This document shows, piece after piece, positions 34,403-40,583 of a stretch of 44,004 nt of DNA (positions within the stretch are counted from its first letter, which is position 1; every line of letters begins with the position of its first letter). The DNA comes from a virus. The stretch covers positions 1 to 44,004 of IMG/VR virus record IMGVR_UViG_3300044742_000159; one strand, given 5' to 3'. A program made the translations under genes and the position numbers. The notes beneath the pieces are model-generated. The model did no database searches. It was not told the origin of the DNA and saw only the letters and a program-made list of their open reading frames with translations.

Positions 34403-34452
34403 AGCCCTTTTTATCGCATCAGCGGCCATCTCTGTGGCTTGGCGAGGATGTC

Positions 34453-35001
34453 TTAGAGCGATGCGGCTTTCTTCATGCGCTCCAGCTTGCGGGTCGCAGT
34501 CTCGGAAAGCGGGTCAGCCAGCCCACGCGAGGTCCGCAGGCGCTCCATGGCCCGCTCCCATCCCTTGAGGTCAAGCTTGCCGTCGACCGTGACGCAGGTC
34601 AGATCCTCCAAGGACCAGCCCAGGCGCCAGTTGCGCAGCATCCCATAACCACAGGACGTCAACACATAGGCCTCGAAGCCACCGTCATGCTGCGGCACAC
34701 CAAGCAGGAAACAGGACCAGCAGCCGAAGTCGGCCACCTTGGCATGCCAGTTGATTTGCGCCGGCCGTATGTGTTCCGCCCGGATCCGCCCAGGTTCCTT
34801 TCGCATCACGTGCGCGATCTTGAGTTCCACAGGCAGGTATTCCCGGCATGCCGGGAGCGCCAACAGGACATCCGGCATGCCGGTCGACGATCCAACCGTG
34901 GGTTCGATAAAGGAATACCAAATACCGGCAAGTTGCGGCTTGAGCCATGCCCGGAAGTCACGTTCGGGCACCCGATACGGTGGGACCTGTAAGTTGTGCA
35001 T
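34453..35001 (-). CDS. PD-(D/E)XK (VRR-NUC-like) nuclease
   Basis: 182 aa from ATG 35001 (GGAGAG ribosome site five bases upstream). The core TVGSSTGMPDVLLALPACRE then YLPVELKIA gives Asp44, Glu59 and Lys61, the PD-(D/E)XK catalytic triad spacing, as in VRR-NUC Holliday-junction-type nucleases and related phage endonucleases. The following ...IRPAQINWHAKVADFGCWSC resembles the QINWH-type motif conserved near the end of such domains. Likely acts on replication or recombination intermediates. It has its own promoter in the AT-rich gap upstream. Confidence 0.78.
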   Translation of the reverse strand: MHNLQVPPYRVPERDFRAWLKPQLAGIWYSFIEPTVGSSTGMPDVLLALPACREYLPVELKIAHVMRKEPGRIRAEHIRPAQINWHAKVADFGCWSCFLLGVPQHDGGFEAYVLTSCGYGMLRNWRLGWSLEDLTCVTVDGKLDLKGWERAMERLRTSRGLADPLSETATRKLERMKKAASL

Positions 35002-35037
35002 AATTCTCTCCACAATTCATTGCGGGAAGCGGAAAAC

Positions 35038-35066
35038 AGCATACGCAGCATTTTGTGATAAATCAA
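35038..35066 (-). promoter_or_regulatory. Sigma70-like promoter for the nuclease gene
   Basis: Minus-strand TTGATT (35066-35061), exactly 17 bases, then TATGCT (35043-35038), about 37 bp before the ATG at 35001. A second nearby choice is TTGACC with ATTTAT slightly upstream. The AT-rich setting supports a real promoter. Confidence 0.55.
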
Positions 35067-35127
35067 CGGCTTATGAAAAAGGTCAAAAATGCTTTTTTTT
35101 GCTCGTTGGTAAAGTCTCCTAACTAAA

Positions 35128-35156
35128 TCTCTCTCTCTCTCTTTTTTTTTTTTTTT
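35128..35156. repeat. CT dinucleotide repeat plus T15 homopolymer
   Basis: TCT(CT)5C is followed by 15 T; on the other strand this is A15 then (GA)n. It is the longest simple-sequence tract in the window and is entirely intergenic. The homopolymer length may be affected by sequencing error. Confidence 0.85.
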
Positions 35157-35320
35157 GTGTACATACGAATACAATCTTCATTTCGGATACTATTTTACCT
35201 TACCTCCGTGGATCTTCCTGTTCCTGCAGGGGAATTGTCCAGGTCAAAAAAAGTCCAAAGTAGTAAAAATAGGCCTCGATCACAATCCAGTCTCCTGTTG
35301 GTAGAAAAACAAATACCCCG

Positions 35321-35938
35321 TTACCCTCCCCTCTCTGCCGGTGTCGTCAGCTCTTCCCCGTGGACGGGGCACACCAGCCGCCCCCAGGTCATCTGCTCGA
35401 CCTTGACCTTGGCGACGAAGCCGCACTGTCCGCACGACACGTTGGTCATGCGCGGCGTCTTCTGCACCCGGTAGTCCACCGCCATCCCGGCAGTGAACCT
35501 CGCCGCTGGAAGGGGTCCCAGTCGCACAAGGACGTCCGCCCAGAGCGTCCGGAACAGCGCACCCTCCGTGGTCGCCCTCATGGGGCCTTCCAGCCCCAGC
35601 GACGTCGCCAGGGCCTTGAACGGCTTGCCGTGCTTCACGGCGTGCGGCAGGGCTGCGTGGCACAGCTCGTGGACCATGATGCCGGCGACCCGCACCGGGT
35701 CCGTCTCCGCCGCCGTGATCCAGATCTCGCGGCCGTTGTCCTCCGTCACGGCGTCGGACCAGCACAGGCCGATATACTTCTGCCTGGCCCTGTGCGGCGG
35801 GCAGATCGCAGCCCGGACCTTGTCAGGCAGGGGCTTTCCGGCGAGCAGGAATTTACCTCTAGCCAAATCAATGAATTGACTACACCACGCATCCCGCGTG
35901 AGGGAGGGGAGGTGCTGGCCAGCAAGTGCGTTCTGCAT
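35321..35938 (-). CDS. SprT-like zinc metallopeptidase
   Basis: 205 aa. VAGIMVHELCHAALPHAVKH has the HExxH motif (H90, E91, H94) and a third His at 99 or 103, matching the SprT/Spartan family (HELCH followed by HG..F). The C-terminus has a zinc ribbon: CGQCGF (Cys169, Cys172) and CPVH (Cys190, His193). Spartan proteins cleave proteins crosslinked to DNA; a phage version may clear such blocks. ATG 35938 has GGAG nine bases upstream and a set of three tandem repeats further upstream. Confidence 0.87.
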   Translation of the reverse strand: MQNALAGQHLPSLTRDAWCSQFIDLARGKFLLAGKPLPDKVRAAICPPHRARQKYIGLCWSDAVTEDNGREIWITAAETDPVRVAGIMVHELCHAALPHAVKHGKPFKALATSLGLEGPMRATTEGALFRTLWADVLVRLGPLPAARFTAGMAVDYRVQKTPRMTNVSCGQCGFVAKVKVEQMTWGRLVCPVHGEELTTPAERGG

Positions 35939-35965
35939 GTGAGGTACTCCGGTGAGTTATGATCA

Positions 35966-35998
35966 GTTTTGAGCAGGTTTTGAGCAGGTTTTGAGCAG
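35966..35998. repeat. Three tandem 11-bp repeats (iteron-like)
   Basis: GTTTTGAGCAG occurs three times head to tail at 35966-35976, 35977-35987 and 35988-35998, all identical. It lies in the 100-bp gap between the UvrD-like gene and the SprT-like gene. Could be protein-binding iterons or part of a control region. Confidence 0.9.
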
Positions 35999-36012
35999 GC
36001 GGGAAGGGGCGC

Positions 36013-36038
36013 GAGCCCCTCCCCGCCGGCAGGGGCTC
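36013..36038. repeat. Inverted repeat just beyond the UvrD-like gene
   Basis: GAGCCCCT (36013-36020) and AGGGGCTC (36031-36038) pair with a 10-base loop immediately after the helicase stop. There is no T-run on the transcribed side, so it is not a standard terminator; it may stabilise the mRNA end. Confidence 0.6.
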
Positions 36039-37568
36039 TCACCCCAGGAACGTCAGGGTGCGCATGGCGCGGGTGAAGGCCACGTAGGCCAGGTTGCTTT
36101 CCTGGCGCTGCTGCCAGGGCTGGCGGGCTGCCTTGCTGGGGCAGCGGGCGTGATGCTCGACCAGGAAGACATCGCCCCACTCGCGGCCCTTGGCGCGGTG
36201 GTAGGTCGCCAGCGTCACGCAGGCCTTCGGGTCGACGTCGTCCCCGAACAGGTCCCCGATGAAGCCGATCACGCTGTCGACCGTGTGCTGGCCACGGCTC
36301 TGCACGGCCGTGCAGATCTCGACCAGGGTGTCGACCTTGTCTGCCACCTGCTCCGCCCTGGCGTCCGAACCCTTGGCCACGGCCTTCTGCATCTCGGTAA
36401 CCCGGTAGTCTTCGAGGCGCGGCAGCAGGTCCTCGATCAGCTCGACCTTCCAGCGGCGGGCGAGCTTCGCGAGGCCAATGCCGATGTCGCGGCCCTCGAC
36501 CTTGGCGGCGATGCCCCGGCGGATCAGCGAGTAGGCCGCCGCGATCAGCGGCGCCGTGTTGCGGCACAGGATCGCCTGCCCCGGAACGAACGCGATGCGG
36601 CCAAGCTCCGCGATGTCGACCTTCGACACTTCTCCGTCGCGCGCGTCGTCGGCGGCTTCCAGGTCGGGGACGATCTGTTGCGCCAGGGCAACCACCGCCT
36701 TCGGGCAGCGGAAGGTGACGGTCAGGGGCAGGATCACGCTGTCGAGCGCCTCGATCATGTTTTCGAGCGCCTGGGCGTCCGCGCCGCTGAAGCCGTAGAT
36801 CGCCTGCCTGTCGTCGCCAACGATATGCAGCTGGCCGCCCGGGGTCAGGAACTTGCGCACCAGGGCCTGCCGGGCGCGCGAGATGTCCTGTGCCTCGTCG
36901 AGGAAGATCACGTCCTTGGTGAACTTGACGCGCAGGTTTTTCACCAGCGGAAACAGCACCATGTCGTCGAAGTCCACGACGTCGGTCTGCGCGAGCGACA
37001 GCTTGTAGAGGTGCTGCGCGGCGGCGATGACGGCTTCGACGGCGTCCGTCTCGTTCAGGCCGTTGATGTCGTAGTGCTCCGCGATGCGCGCCCAGGTGTC
37101 GACCGATCCGATCGGCTGGTCGTCGAAAAAGCCGACGCCTTCCTGCTTGGCCTTGGACACCAGCTCCAGCACCTGCGATCCGTACTGGCGCAGCGTGCCC
37201 TTGTGATCCTGGGGGCCTTCCCTGTCGAGGATGGCGTAGGCCAGATCGCGCACCTTGTTCTTTTCGATCTTCGGGTTGCGGAATGCGAACCGGACGAGGC
37301 CCCAGCCCATGGCGTGTGCCGTCTGGGCGCCGGTGACCTTCCAGTCGGTGTGGCCGTTGCGCTTCAGCCTGGCGGAGATCTCCACCTCGATGGCCTTGTT
37401 GTAGGCGCACACCGCGACGGTCAGGGTCGAGCTGCTGGCGCGCAGGGCATCGACGGCCGCGAGAATGGTCGAGGTCTTGCCGCTGCCGGCGCGCGCGATC
37501 AGGGCGACGTTGCGCTCCTGGCGGACGACGGTGTCGACGAAGGCGGTCTGCTGGGCGGTGAGGTTCAT
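36039..37568 (-). CDS. UvrD/Rep-like SF1 DNA helicase
   Basis: 509 aa. Motif I ALIARAGSGKTSTI (Lys31), motif II VIFLDEAQD (224-228), motif III HIVGDDRQAIYGFSG (249-262), TFRCP (motif IV region), then TYHRAKGREWGDVFLV and VAFTRAMRTLTFLG at the C-terminus (motifs V-VI). All are diagnostic of the UvrD/PcrA/Rep family, though the protein is shorter than bacterial members (around 700 aa) and ends at motif VI with no C-terminal extension. It probably assists replication or recombination. Ribosome site GGAGCCC is upstream of ATG 37568. Confidence 0.92.
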   Translation of the reverse strand: MNLTAQQTAFVDTVVRQERNVALIARAGSGKTSTILAAVDALRASSSTLTVAVCAYNKAIEVEISARLKRNGHTDWKVTGAQTAHAMGWGLVRFAFRNPKIEKNKVRDLAYAILDREGPQDHKGTLRQYGSQVLELVSKAKQEGVGFFDDQPIGSVDTWARIAEHYDINGLNETDAVEAVIAAAQHLYKLSLAQTDVVDFDDMVLFPLVKNLRVKFTKDVIFLDEAQDISRARQALVRKFLTPGGQLHIVGDDRQAIYGFSGADAQALENMIEALDSVILPLTVTFRCPKAVVALAQQIVPDLEAADDARDGEVSKVDIAELGRIAFVPGQAILCRNTAPLIAAAYSLIRRGIAAKVEGRDIGIGLAKLARRWKVELIEDLLPRLEDYRVTEMQKAVAKGSDARAEQVADKVDTLVEICTAVQSRGQHTVDSVIGFIGDLFGDDVDPKACVTLATYHRAKGREWGDVFLVEHHARCPSKAARQPWQQRQESNLAYVAFTRAMRTLTFLG

Positions 37569-37608
37569 GGCAGGGCTCCAGGGTTGCTCGAAGGGTGAAA
37601 AGGGCAGC

Positions 37609-37836
37609 TCAGAACGCGATGTCGTCGACGAAGCTGTCGGCGGTGCAGAACCTGACGGGCAGATCGTTGGTGCCCCAGGCGACGACGCGCGCCCAGTCGC
37701 ACCAGCCGGCTTCGGTCATCCGGTTCGCCACTGCGCGGGCGCAGGCCAGTGTCTCGTAGGCGTTCGGCAGGCGCGAGGAAGAGGTGTGGACCGGGCCTTC
37801 CTCGATGGCGTTCACGAGAATGATCTGGAAGGTCAT
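37609..37836 (-). CDS. Small hypothetical protein
   Basis: 75 aa from ATG 37836 with AGGAG seven bases upstream. Sequence TFQIILVNAIEEGPVHTSSS then ACARAVANRMTEAGWCDWAR suggests a small alpha/beta domain. It is the first gene behind the promoter at 37882-37909 and precedes the helicase. No family is recognised. Confidence 0.65.
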   Translation of the reverse strand: MTFQIILVNAIEEGPVHTSSSRLPNAYETLACARAVANRMTEAGWCDWARVVAWGTNDLPVRFCTADSFVDDIAF

Positions 37837-37881
37837 GGGAGGCTCCTGGTTTTCGGGCGCGGCCTCGCTGGCCGCAATCCA

Positions 37882-37909
37882 CATATAAAGGGCTTTCCAA
37901 AAAAGACAA
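37882..37909 (-). promoter_or_regulatory. Promoter with AAAGGGCTT/AAGCCCTTT operator-like element
   Basis: Minus-strand TTGTCT (37909-37904), 16 bases, TATATG (37887-37882). The inverted repeat AAAGGGCTT (37887-37895) / AAGCCCTTT (37908-37916) spans the promoter. It lies 46 bp before ATG 37836 and resembles the elements at 39458 and 40405. Confidence 0.6.
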
Positions 37910-37930
37910 GCCCTTTTTTGAAAAAACAAT

Positions 37931-38569
37931 TCAGCCTCCCCACTGCTCGGCCATGGCAGCCGCAATGCCGGGATATGTCGCTGCCCTTTTCGCCCACCTG
38001 TCGCCGGAAGGCGACAGCCTGTTCTGTCCGCTGTCGGTCTGGTTGGCCCATCGCGGGCGGCCCCGCACGTTGCGCGGCTCGATGATCTGCGTCGGCTCCA
38101 GCGGCGGCAGCCCCTTCAGCCAGAGGCAGGTTGCCTTGCTGGCGTCGGCTCCGAACATCCACGGCTGGATGATCTGCTGCGGCCTGCCGATCGCGCGCGA
38201 CAGGGCGCCGATCGGGTTCTCGATGGCGATGCGCGGGATCGGGGCATTGAGCAGCAGCCAGACGAAATCGATGGCCTGTTCGCGCGCCTTGCGGCGGGCT
38301 GCCCCCACCAGCGTGCCCGCCTTGACCTTCTGGTGGTATGGGCCATTGGTGAAGGCCCATGCGGCGCTGTTGGTCAGGTAGGTGCAGTCCGGGTGGAAAA
38401 CCGCGAGGTCCCAGTCCTGGTCGAGGATGGTGAGCACGTCCCCCTGGTAGTGGTGGAACGTCTCCCCGTCGCTCGCCGGCAGCAGGTCGCACGACCATGC
38501 CTGGTGCCCCCGCTCGCGGAACGCGCGTCGCACCGTTCCGGTGTGCTCGCAGCCGACCAGGACCTTCAC
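37931..38569 (-). CDS. C5-cytosine methyltransferase-like protein
   Basis: 212 aa starting at GTG 38569, which overlaps the upstream stop (GTGA). It has a short-form phage pattern: KVLVGCEHTGTVRRAFRERG (SAM-binding motif I region), SCDLLPASDG, YQGDVLTIL and DLAVFHPDCTYL, which holds a motif IV-like Pro-Asp-Cys (60-62), then AIENPIGALSR matching the ENP/ENV motif (117-119). The typical form in this family is HPPCTYL, so an Asp replaces the second Pro. It probably methylates phage DNA or protects it; activity is uncertain. Confidence 0.78.
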   Translation of the reverse strand: MKVLVGCEHTGTVRRAFRERGHQAWSCDLLPASDGETFHHYQGDVLTILDQDWDLAVFHPDCTYLTNSAAWAFTNGPYHQKVKAGTLVGAARRKAREQAIDFVWLLLNAPIPRIAIENPIGALSRAIGRPQQIIQPWMFGADASKATCLWLKGLPPLEPTQIIEPRNVRGRPRWANQTDSGQNRLSPSGDRWAKRAATYPGIAAAMAEQWGG

Positions 38570-38769
38570 AGCACCTTCTCCGCCGCGACCAGGATCCGCA
38601 TGGCGAGGTTCGGCATGCCGTCGTCGACGTCTGCCTGTTCGTCGGCCATCTCGATGATGTCCGCGATGGCATCTTCCAGCTGCTTGATGCGGGCCTTGGC
38701 CTCGTCGAGCGCAGTGCGCTCGCCGTCCGGGCTGCGGGTCTTCCAGCTGTCGTATCCGGGGAGGTTCAT
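38566..38769 (-). CDS. Small coiled-coil hypothetical protein
   Basis: 67 aa from ATG 38769 with AGGAG six bases upstream. TALDEAKARIKQLEDAIADI is a clear helical coiled coil, and the C-terminus RILVAAEKVL is also helical. The stop overlaps the methyltransferase GTG. Function unknown. Confidence 0.65.
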   Translation of the reverse strand: MNLPGYDSWKTRSPDGERTALDEAKARIKQLEDAIADIIEMADEQADVDDGMPNLAMRILVAAEKVL

Positions 38770-38770
38770 G

Positions 38771-38932
38771 TCAGGCTCCTGTCGATGAAGGGAGGGCATT
38801 CATGGCGGCCCATGCCGCCGCGATCAGTTCGGCCTGCTGCTCATCGAGCAGGTCGTCGAAGTCGAAACCCGTGAGGGGCTCGGCCAGGGCGCGCGCGATG
38901 TCGAGCGCGACGGCGTCGGGGCGCCTGCTCAT
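38771..38932 (-). CDS. Small acidic hypothetical protein
   Basis: 53 aa, starting at ATG 38932, which overlaps the upstream stop (ATGA). The core GFDFDDLLDEQQAELIAAAW is acidic and helical. It is too small for confident assignment; coupling to neighbours is the evidence for reality. Confidence 0.55.
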   Translation of the reverse strand: MSRRPDAVALDIARALAEPLTGFDFDDLLDEQQAELIAAAWAAMNALPSSTGA

Positions 38933-39243
38933 GCCGCCACCTCGATGTCCTTGCGGACCGACACGCGCACCGACGGCTTCACCTGCGTCTTGACGGTGTG
39001 CGCCGTGACCCACTGCGTCGAGAACGACTTCGCCACCAGCTCGTCGATCGCGGCCTTGGCCACCTTGTCGAAGGCCTCGCGCACGAAGGGCTCGGTAACC
39101 GTGATGGTGTAGGTGTCGCCTTCGTACTTGCCGGGGCCGACCTCGACCATCACGGCCTTGAGGGCGGAGGCTTCCGCTTCCAGCCTGGCGATCTGCGCGT
39201 TGACGATGCCGAGCCGGTCGATGGTGGAGGTGAGGTTGGACAT
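38929..39243 (-). CDS. Hypothetical protein with coiled coil and beta domain
   Basis: 104 aa. The N-terminus (STIDRLGIVNAQIARLEAEA) is a coiled coil; the remainder (VEVGPGKYEGDTYTITVTEP then VKTQVKPSVRVSVRKDIEV) is beta-rich and basic. A ribosome site is not strong, but the start fits the operon spacing. Similar small proteins are common in phage early regions, function unknown. Confidence 0.65.
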   Translation of the reverse strand: MSNLTSTIDRLGIVNAQIARLEAEASALKAVMVEVGPGKYEGDTYTITVTEPFVREAFDKVAKAAIDELVAKSFSTQWVTAHTVKTQVKPSVRVSVRKDIEVAA

Positions 39244-39248
39244 CTTGA

Positions 39249-39425
39249 TTACTCCCCTTGTGTGGTGGGCCGCGCAGGCAGGTCCATGCGGGCCGCTTCG
39301 TCGCCTTCCTTGCATATCCATGACAGGTCGCGGCGTATCCATTGCCGCACGCCGGTTGCATCGTTTATTTCGATGCGGGCGATTTCCCACTTCCCGCGCA
39401 CAAAAATCAGTTGTTCTTTTTTCAT
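39249..39425 (-). CDS. 58-aa hypothetical protein, first gene behind a promoter
   Basis: Starts at ATG 39425 with GAGGAACGACCAGG upstream and ends at TAA 39249-39251. Sequence MKKEQLIFVRGKWEIARIEI then TGVRQWIRRDLSWICKEG is basic and beta-like. The nearby strong promoter (39458-39486) supports expression. No family is recognised. Confidence 0.6.
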   Translation of the reverse strand: MKKEQLIFVRGKWEIARIEINDATGVRQWIRRDLSWICKEGDEAARMDLPARPTTQGE

Positions 39426-39457
39426 CCTGGTCGTTCCTCGTTGCCGCCGACAAGATG

Positions 39458-39486
39458 TATATAAGGGCAGCCCTTTAATCCGTCAA
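39458..39486 (-). promoter_or_regulatory. Strong sigma70-like promoter with palindromic boxes
   Basis: Minus-strand TTGACG (39486-39481), 17 bases, TATATA (39463-39458), the best promoter in the window. AAGGGCAGCCCTT (39463-39475) is a palindrome beside the -10, and AAGAGCTGGCCAGCTCTT (39485-39502) is a palindrome overlapping the -35. These look like operator sites. It drives the small-gene cluster that starts at 39425. Confidence 0.7.
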
Positions 39487-39505
39487 GAGCTGGCCAGCTC
39501 TTTTT

Positions 39506-39715
39506 TCAAATCTTGTCCCAGTTTTTCGGGAAGCAGTCCGCATAATAATCGATCGCGGGAGAGTTGGCGTAGTGCTCCAATTCGTCCCGGGTTTTTCGCT
39601 CTTTTTCCCATTGCCTGTTCTTGCGCCGCAGCCAGCCGATCCCGTAGAGGGGCAGCATGATGAATGACCAGAACAACAGGATCCAGAGGACGACAACGAG
39701 AACCGCTTCAAACAC
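39506..39715 (-). CDS. Small membrane protein
   Basis: 69 aa starting at GTG 39715 with GGAGG six bases upstream, inside the end of the previous gene. Residues 3-25 (EAVLVVVLWILLFWSFIMLP) are a hydrophobic span, followed by a basic/acidic tail RKNRQWEKERKTRDELEHYA. Single-pass membrane protein with a cytoplasmic tail; function unknown. Confidence 0.7.
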   Translation of the reverse strand: MFEAVLVVVLWILLFWSFIMLPLYGIGWLRRKNRQWEKERKTRDELEHYANSPAIDYYADCFPKNWDKI

Positions 39716-39716
39716 C

Positions 39717-39941
39717 TTATACCTCCGTGCAATCGGCCAGCAGCACACGCACCGTCTTGCCCGACTTGTCGAGCAACACGATCGCGATTTCGGTTTCGGC
39801 GGGCAGCGATCCGTTCTGCTTGCGGGTCCTGGTGACCTTCATCACGCAGCCGTAGCGGTCGCCCATCATCCACCTGTCGGTGTAGGCAGGGATCTGCACC
39901 CGCTTGCGCGTGGCAGCAATGCGCTGTTCCGTGTACGTCAT
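39717..39941 (-). CDS. Small hypothetical protein (beta-rich, basic)
   Basis: 74 aa from ATG 39941, overlapping the upstream stop (ATGA). RVQIPAYTDRWMMGDRYGCV then AIVLLDKSGKTVRVLLADC looks like a small beta-barrel. Function unknown; its 3' end carries the ribosome site of the next gene. Confidence 0.65.
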   Translation of the reverse strand: MTYTEQRIAATRKRVQIPAYTDRWMMGDRYGCVMKVTRTRKQNGSLPAETEIAIVLLDKSGKTVRVLLADCTEV

Positions 39942-40201
39942 TTCGCACCTCCCTTCGCGGCCTGACGGACAGGCTTGATGAGCTGGTAAAACTCCACCCA
40001 GCGCTTGGAGAACAGGTCGCGCCTGTCCTCGTAGGCCTTGAGCCGATCCTGGCTGGTGATGCGCCAGTCGTGCGAGCACGCGATGGTGCGCTCCATGTCT
40101 TCCGCCTTGTGGGCGTAGTGCAGGCTCGCGACGTTGATGCAGTCGAACAGGTCTTCCGCCTGTTCTGCGGTCAGCTCGAAGGTGAAGATGGGTTCGGTCA
40201 T
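39938..40201 (-). CDS. Small helical hypothetical protein
   Basis: 87 aa. FELTAEQAEDLFDCINVASL then YEDRRDLFSKRWVEFYQLIK indicates a mostly helical protein. It starts at ATG 40201 and ends overlapping the next start (ATGA). No family is recognised. Confidence 0.65.
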   Translation of the reverse strand: MTEPIFTFELTAEQAEDLFDCINVASLHYAHKAEDMERTIACSHDWRITSQDRLKAYEDRRDLFSKRWVEFYQLIKPVRQAAKGGAK

Positions 40202-40206
40202 CTGGG

Positions 40207-40374
40207 TTACTCCGATTGAGTGTTGACGCGATAGCAACCGCGCTTGTCGTCGAAATACAGCTTGCCGCTATCCTGCAGGTTCTTGATGGTGCGCCAGTCA
40301 CTGCGAGCAGGCAGACAACCATCCTTCTGGACCTGCTGGATGATCTTGGCCTCGGCATTGGTCGGCGCGTTCAT
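40207..40374 (-). CDS. Small hypothetical protein, first gene of the leftward arm
   Basis: 55 aa from ATG 40374 (GGAG nearby); an in-frame ATG at 40389 has a weaker context. NAEAKIIQQVQKDGCLPARS then DWRTIKNLQDSGKLYFDDKR resembles a small winged-helix-like unit, so a DNA-binding regulator is possible. It sits directly behind the promoter at 40405-40433. Confidence 0.6.
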   Translation of the reverse strand: MNAPTNAEAKIIQQVQKDGCLPARSDWRTIKNLQDSGKLYFDDKRGCYRVNTQSE

Positions 40375-40404
40375 CTCTCGTCTCCTCATCAGTGCCGCAA
40401 CCCA

Positions 40405-40433
40405 CAGATAAGGGCTGGCCAGCATATTGACAA
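40405..40433 (-). promoter_or_regulatory. Leftward promoter with AAGGGCT/AGCCCTT element
   Basis: Minus-strand TTGTCA (40433-40428), 17 bases, TATCTG (40410-40405). AAGGGCT (40410-40416) and AGCCCTT (40433-40439) bracket it, and GCTGGCCAGC (40414-40423) lies between. It shares this layout with the promoters at 37882 and 39458. Confidence 0.55.
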
Positions 40434-40496
40434 GCCCTTTTTGCAGAATTTGTTCGCCTGGAATTTCAACGGGTTAAAGCGCTGCGCTTTATTTTC

Positions 40497-40525
40497 TTGC
40501 GCCCGGAGCCGATCGGGCGCATATT
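40497..40525 (+). promoter_or_regulatory. Candidate rightward promoter of the replication operon
   Basis: TTGCGC (40497-40502), 17 bases, CATATT (40520-40525), 59 bp before ATG 40584. The match is partial. The 7-bp inverted repeat GCGCCCG/CGGGCGC fills the spacer, so a repressor or activator could act here. An alternative TTGTTC/TTAAAG pair lies just upstream. Confidence 0.35.
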
Positions 40526-40583
40526 GTTCGCAGTCCTGGCGACCGCATGGTGCGGCGCGGGACCGTCCCCCGGAGGGAAACCC

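Larger units (their letters stand above)
35002..35320. other. AT-rich gene-free region with purine/pyrimidine tract
   Basis: About 320 bp without a supportable gene and much richer in A/T than the rest. It holds a CT repeat followed by T15 (35128-35156), several other T or A runs (for example 35093-35100) and one good minus-strand promoter (35038-35066). Such regions in phages commonly host control sites or an origin, but nothing here proves a specific role. Confidence 0.7.
40375..40583. promoter_or_regulatory. Divergent control region between the two arms
   Basis: 209 bp with no gene, from which leftward genes (from 40374) and the rightward replication operon (from 40584) diverge. It contains a leftward promoter (40405-40433), a palindrome AAAGCGCTGCGCTTT (40476-40490), an inverted repeat GCGCCCG/CGGGCGC (40499-40505 / 40514-40520) and a weak rightward promoter. 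Confidence 0.75.

Noticed and set aside
35908-35930. GCTGGCCAGC inside the SprT-like gene as another operator
   Set aside because: This palindrome is frequent in GC-rich DNA and here is coding, without a promoter or AAGGGCT boxes.
36013-36038. Terminator behind the UvrD-like gene
   Set aside because: Hairpin present but no T-run on the transcribed strand, so recorded only as an inverted repeat.
35991-37598. 535-aa plus-strand frame opposite the UvrD-like helicase
   Set aside because: Antisense shadow. The minus-strand frame carries all helicase motifs.
40476-40495. Plus-strand terminator AAAGCGCTGCGCTTTATTTT
   Set aside because: There is no plus-strand gene upstream; the palindrome is better read as a possible operator.
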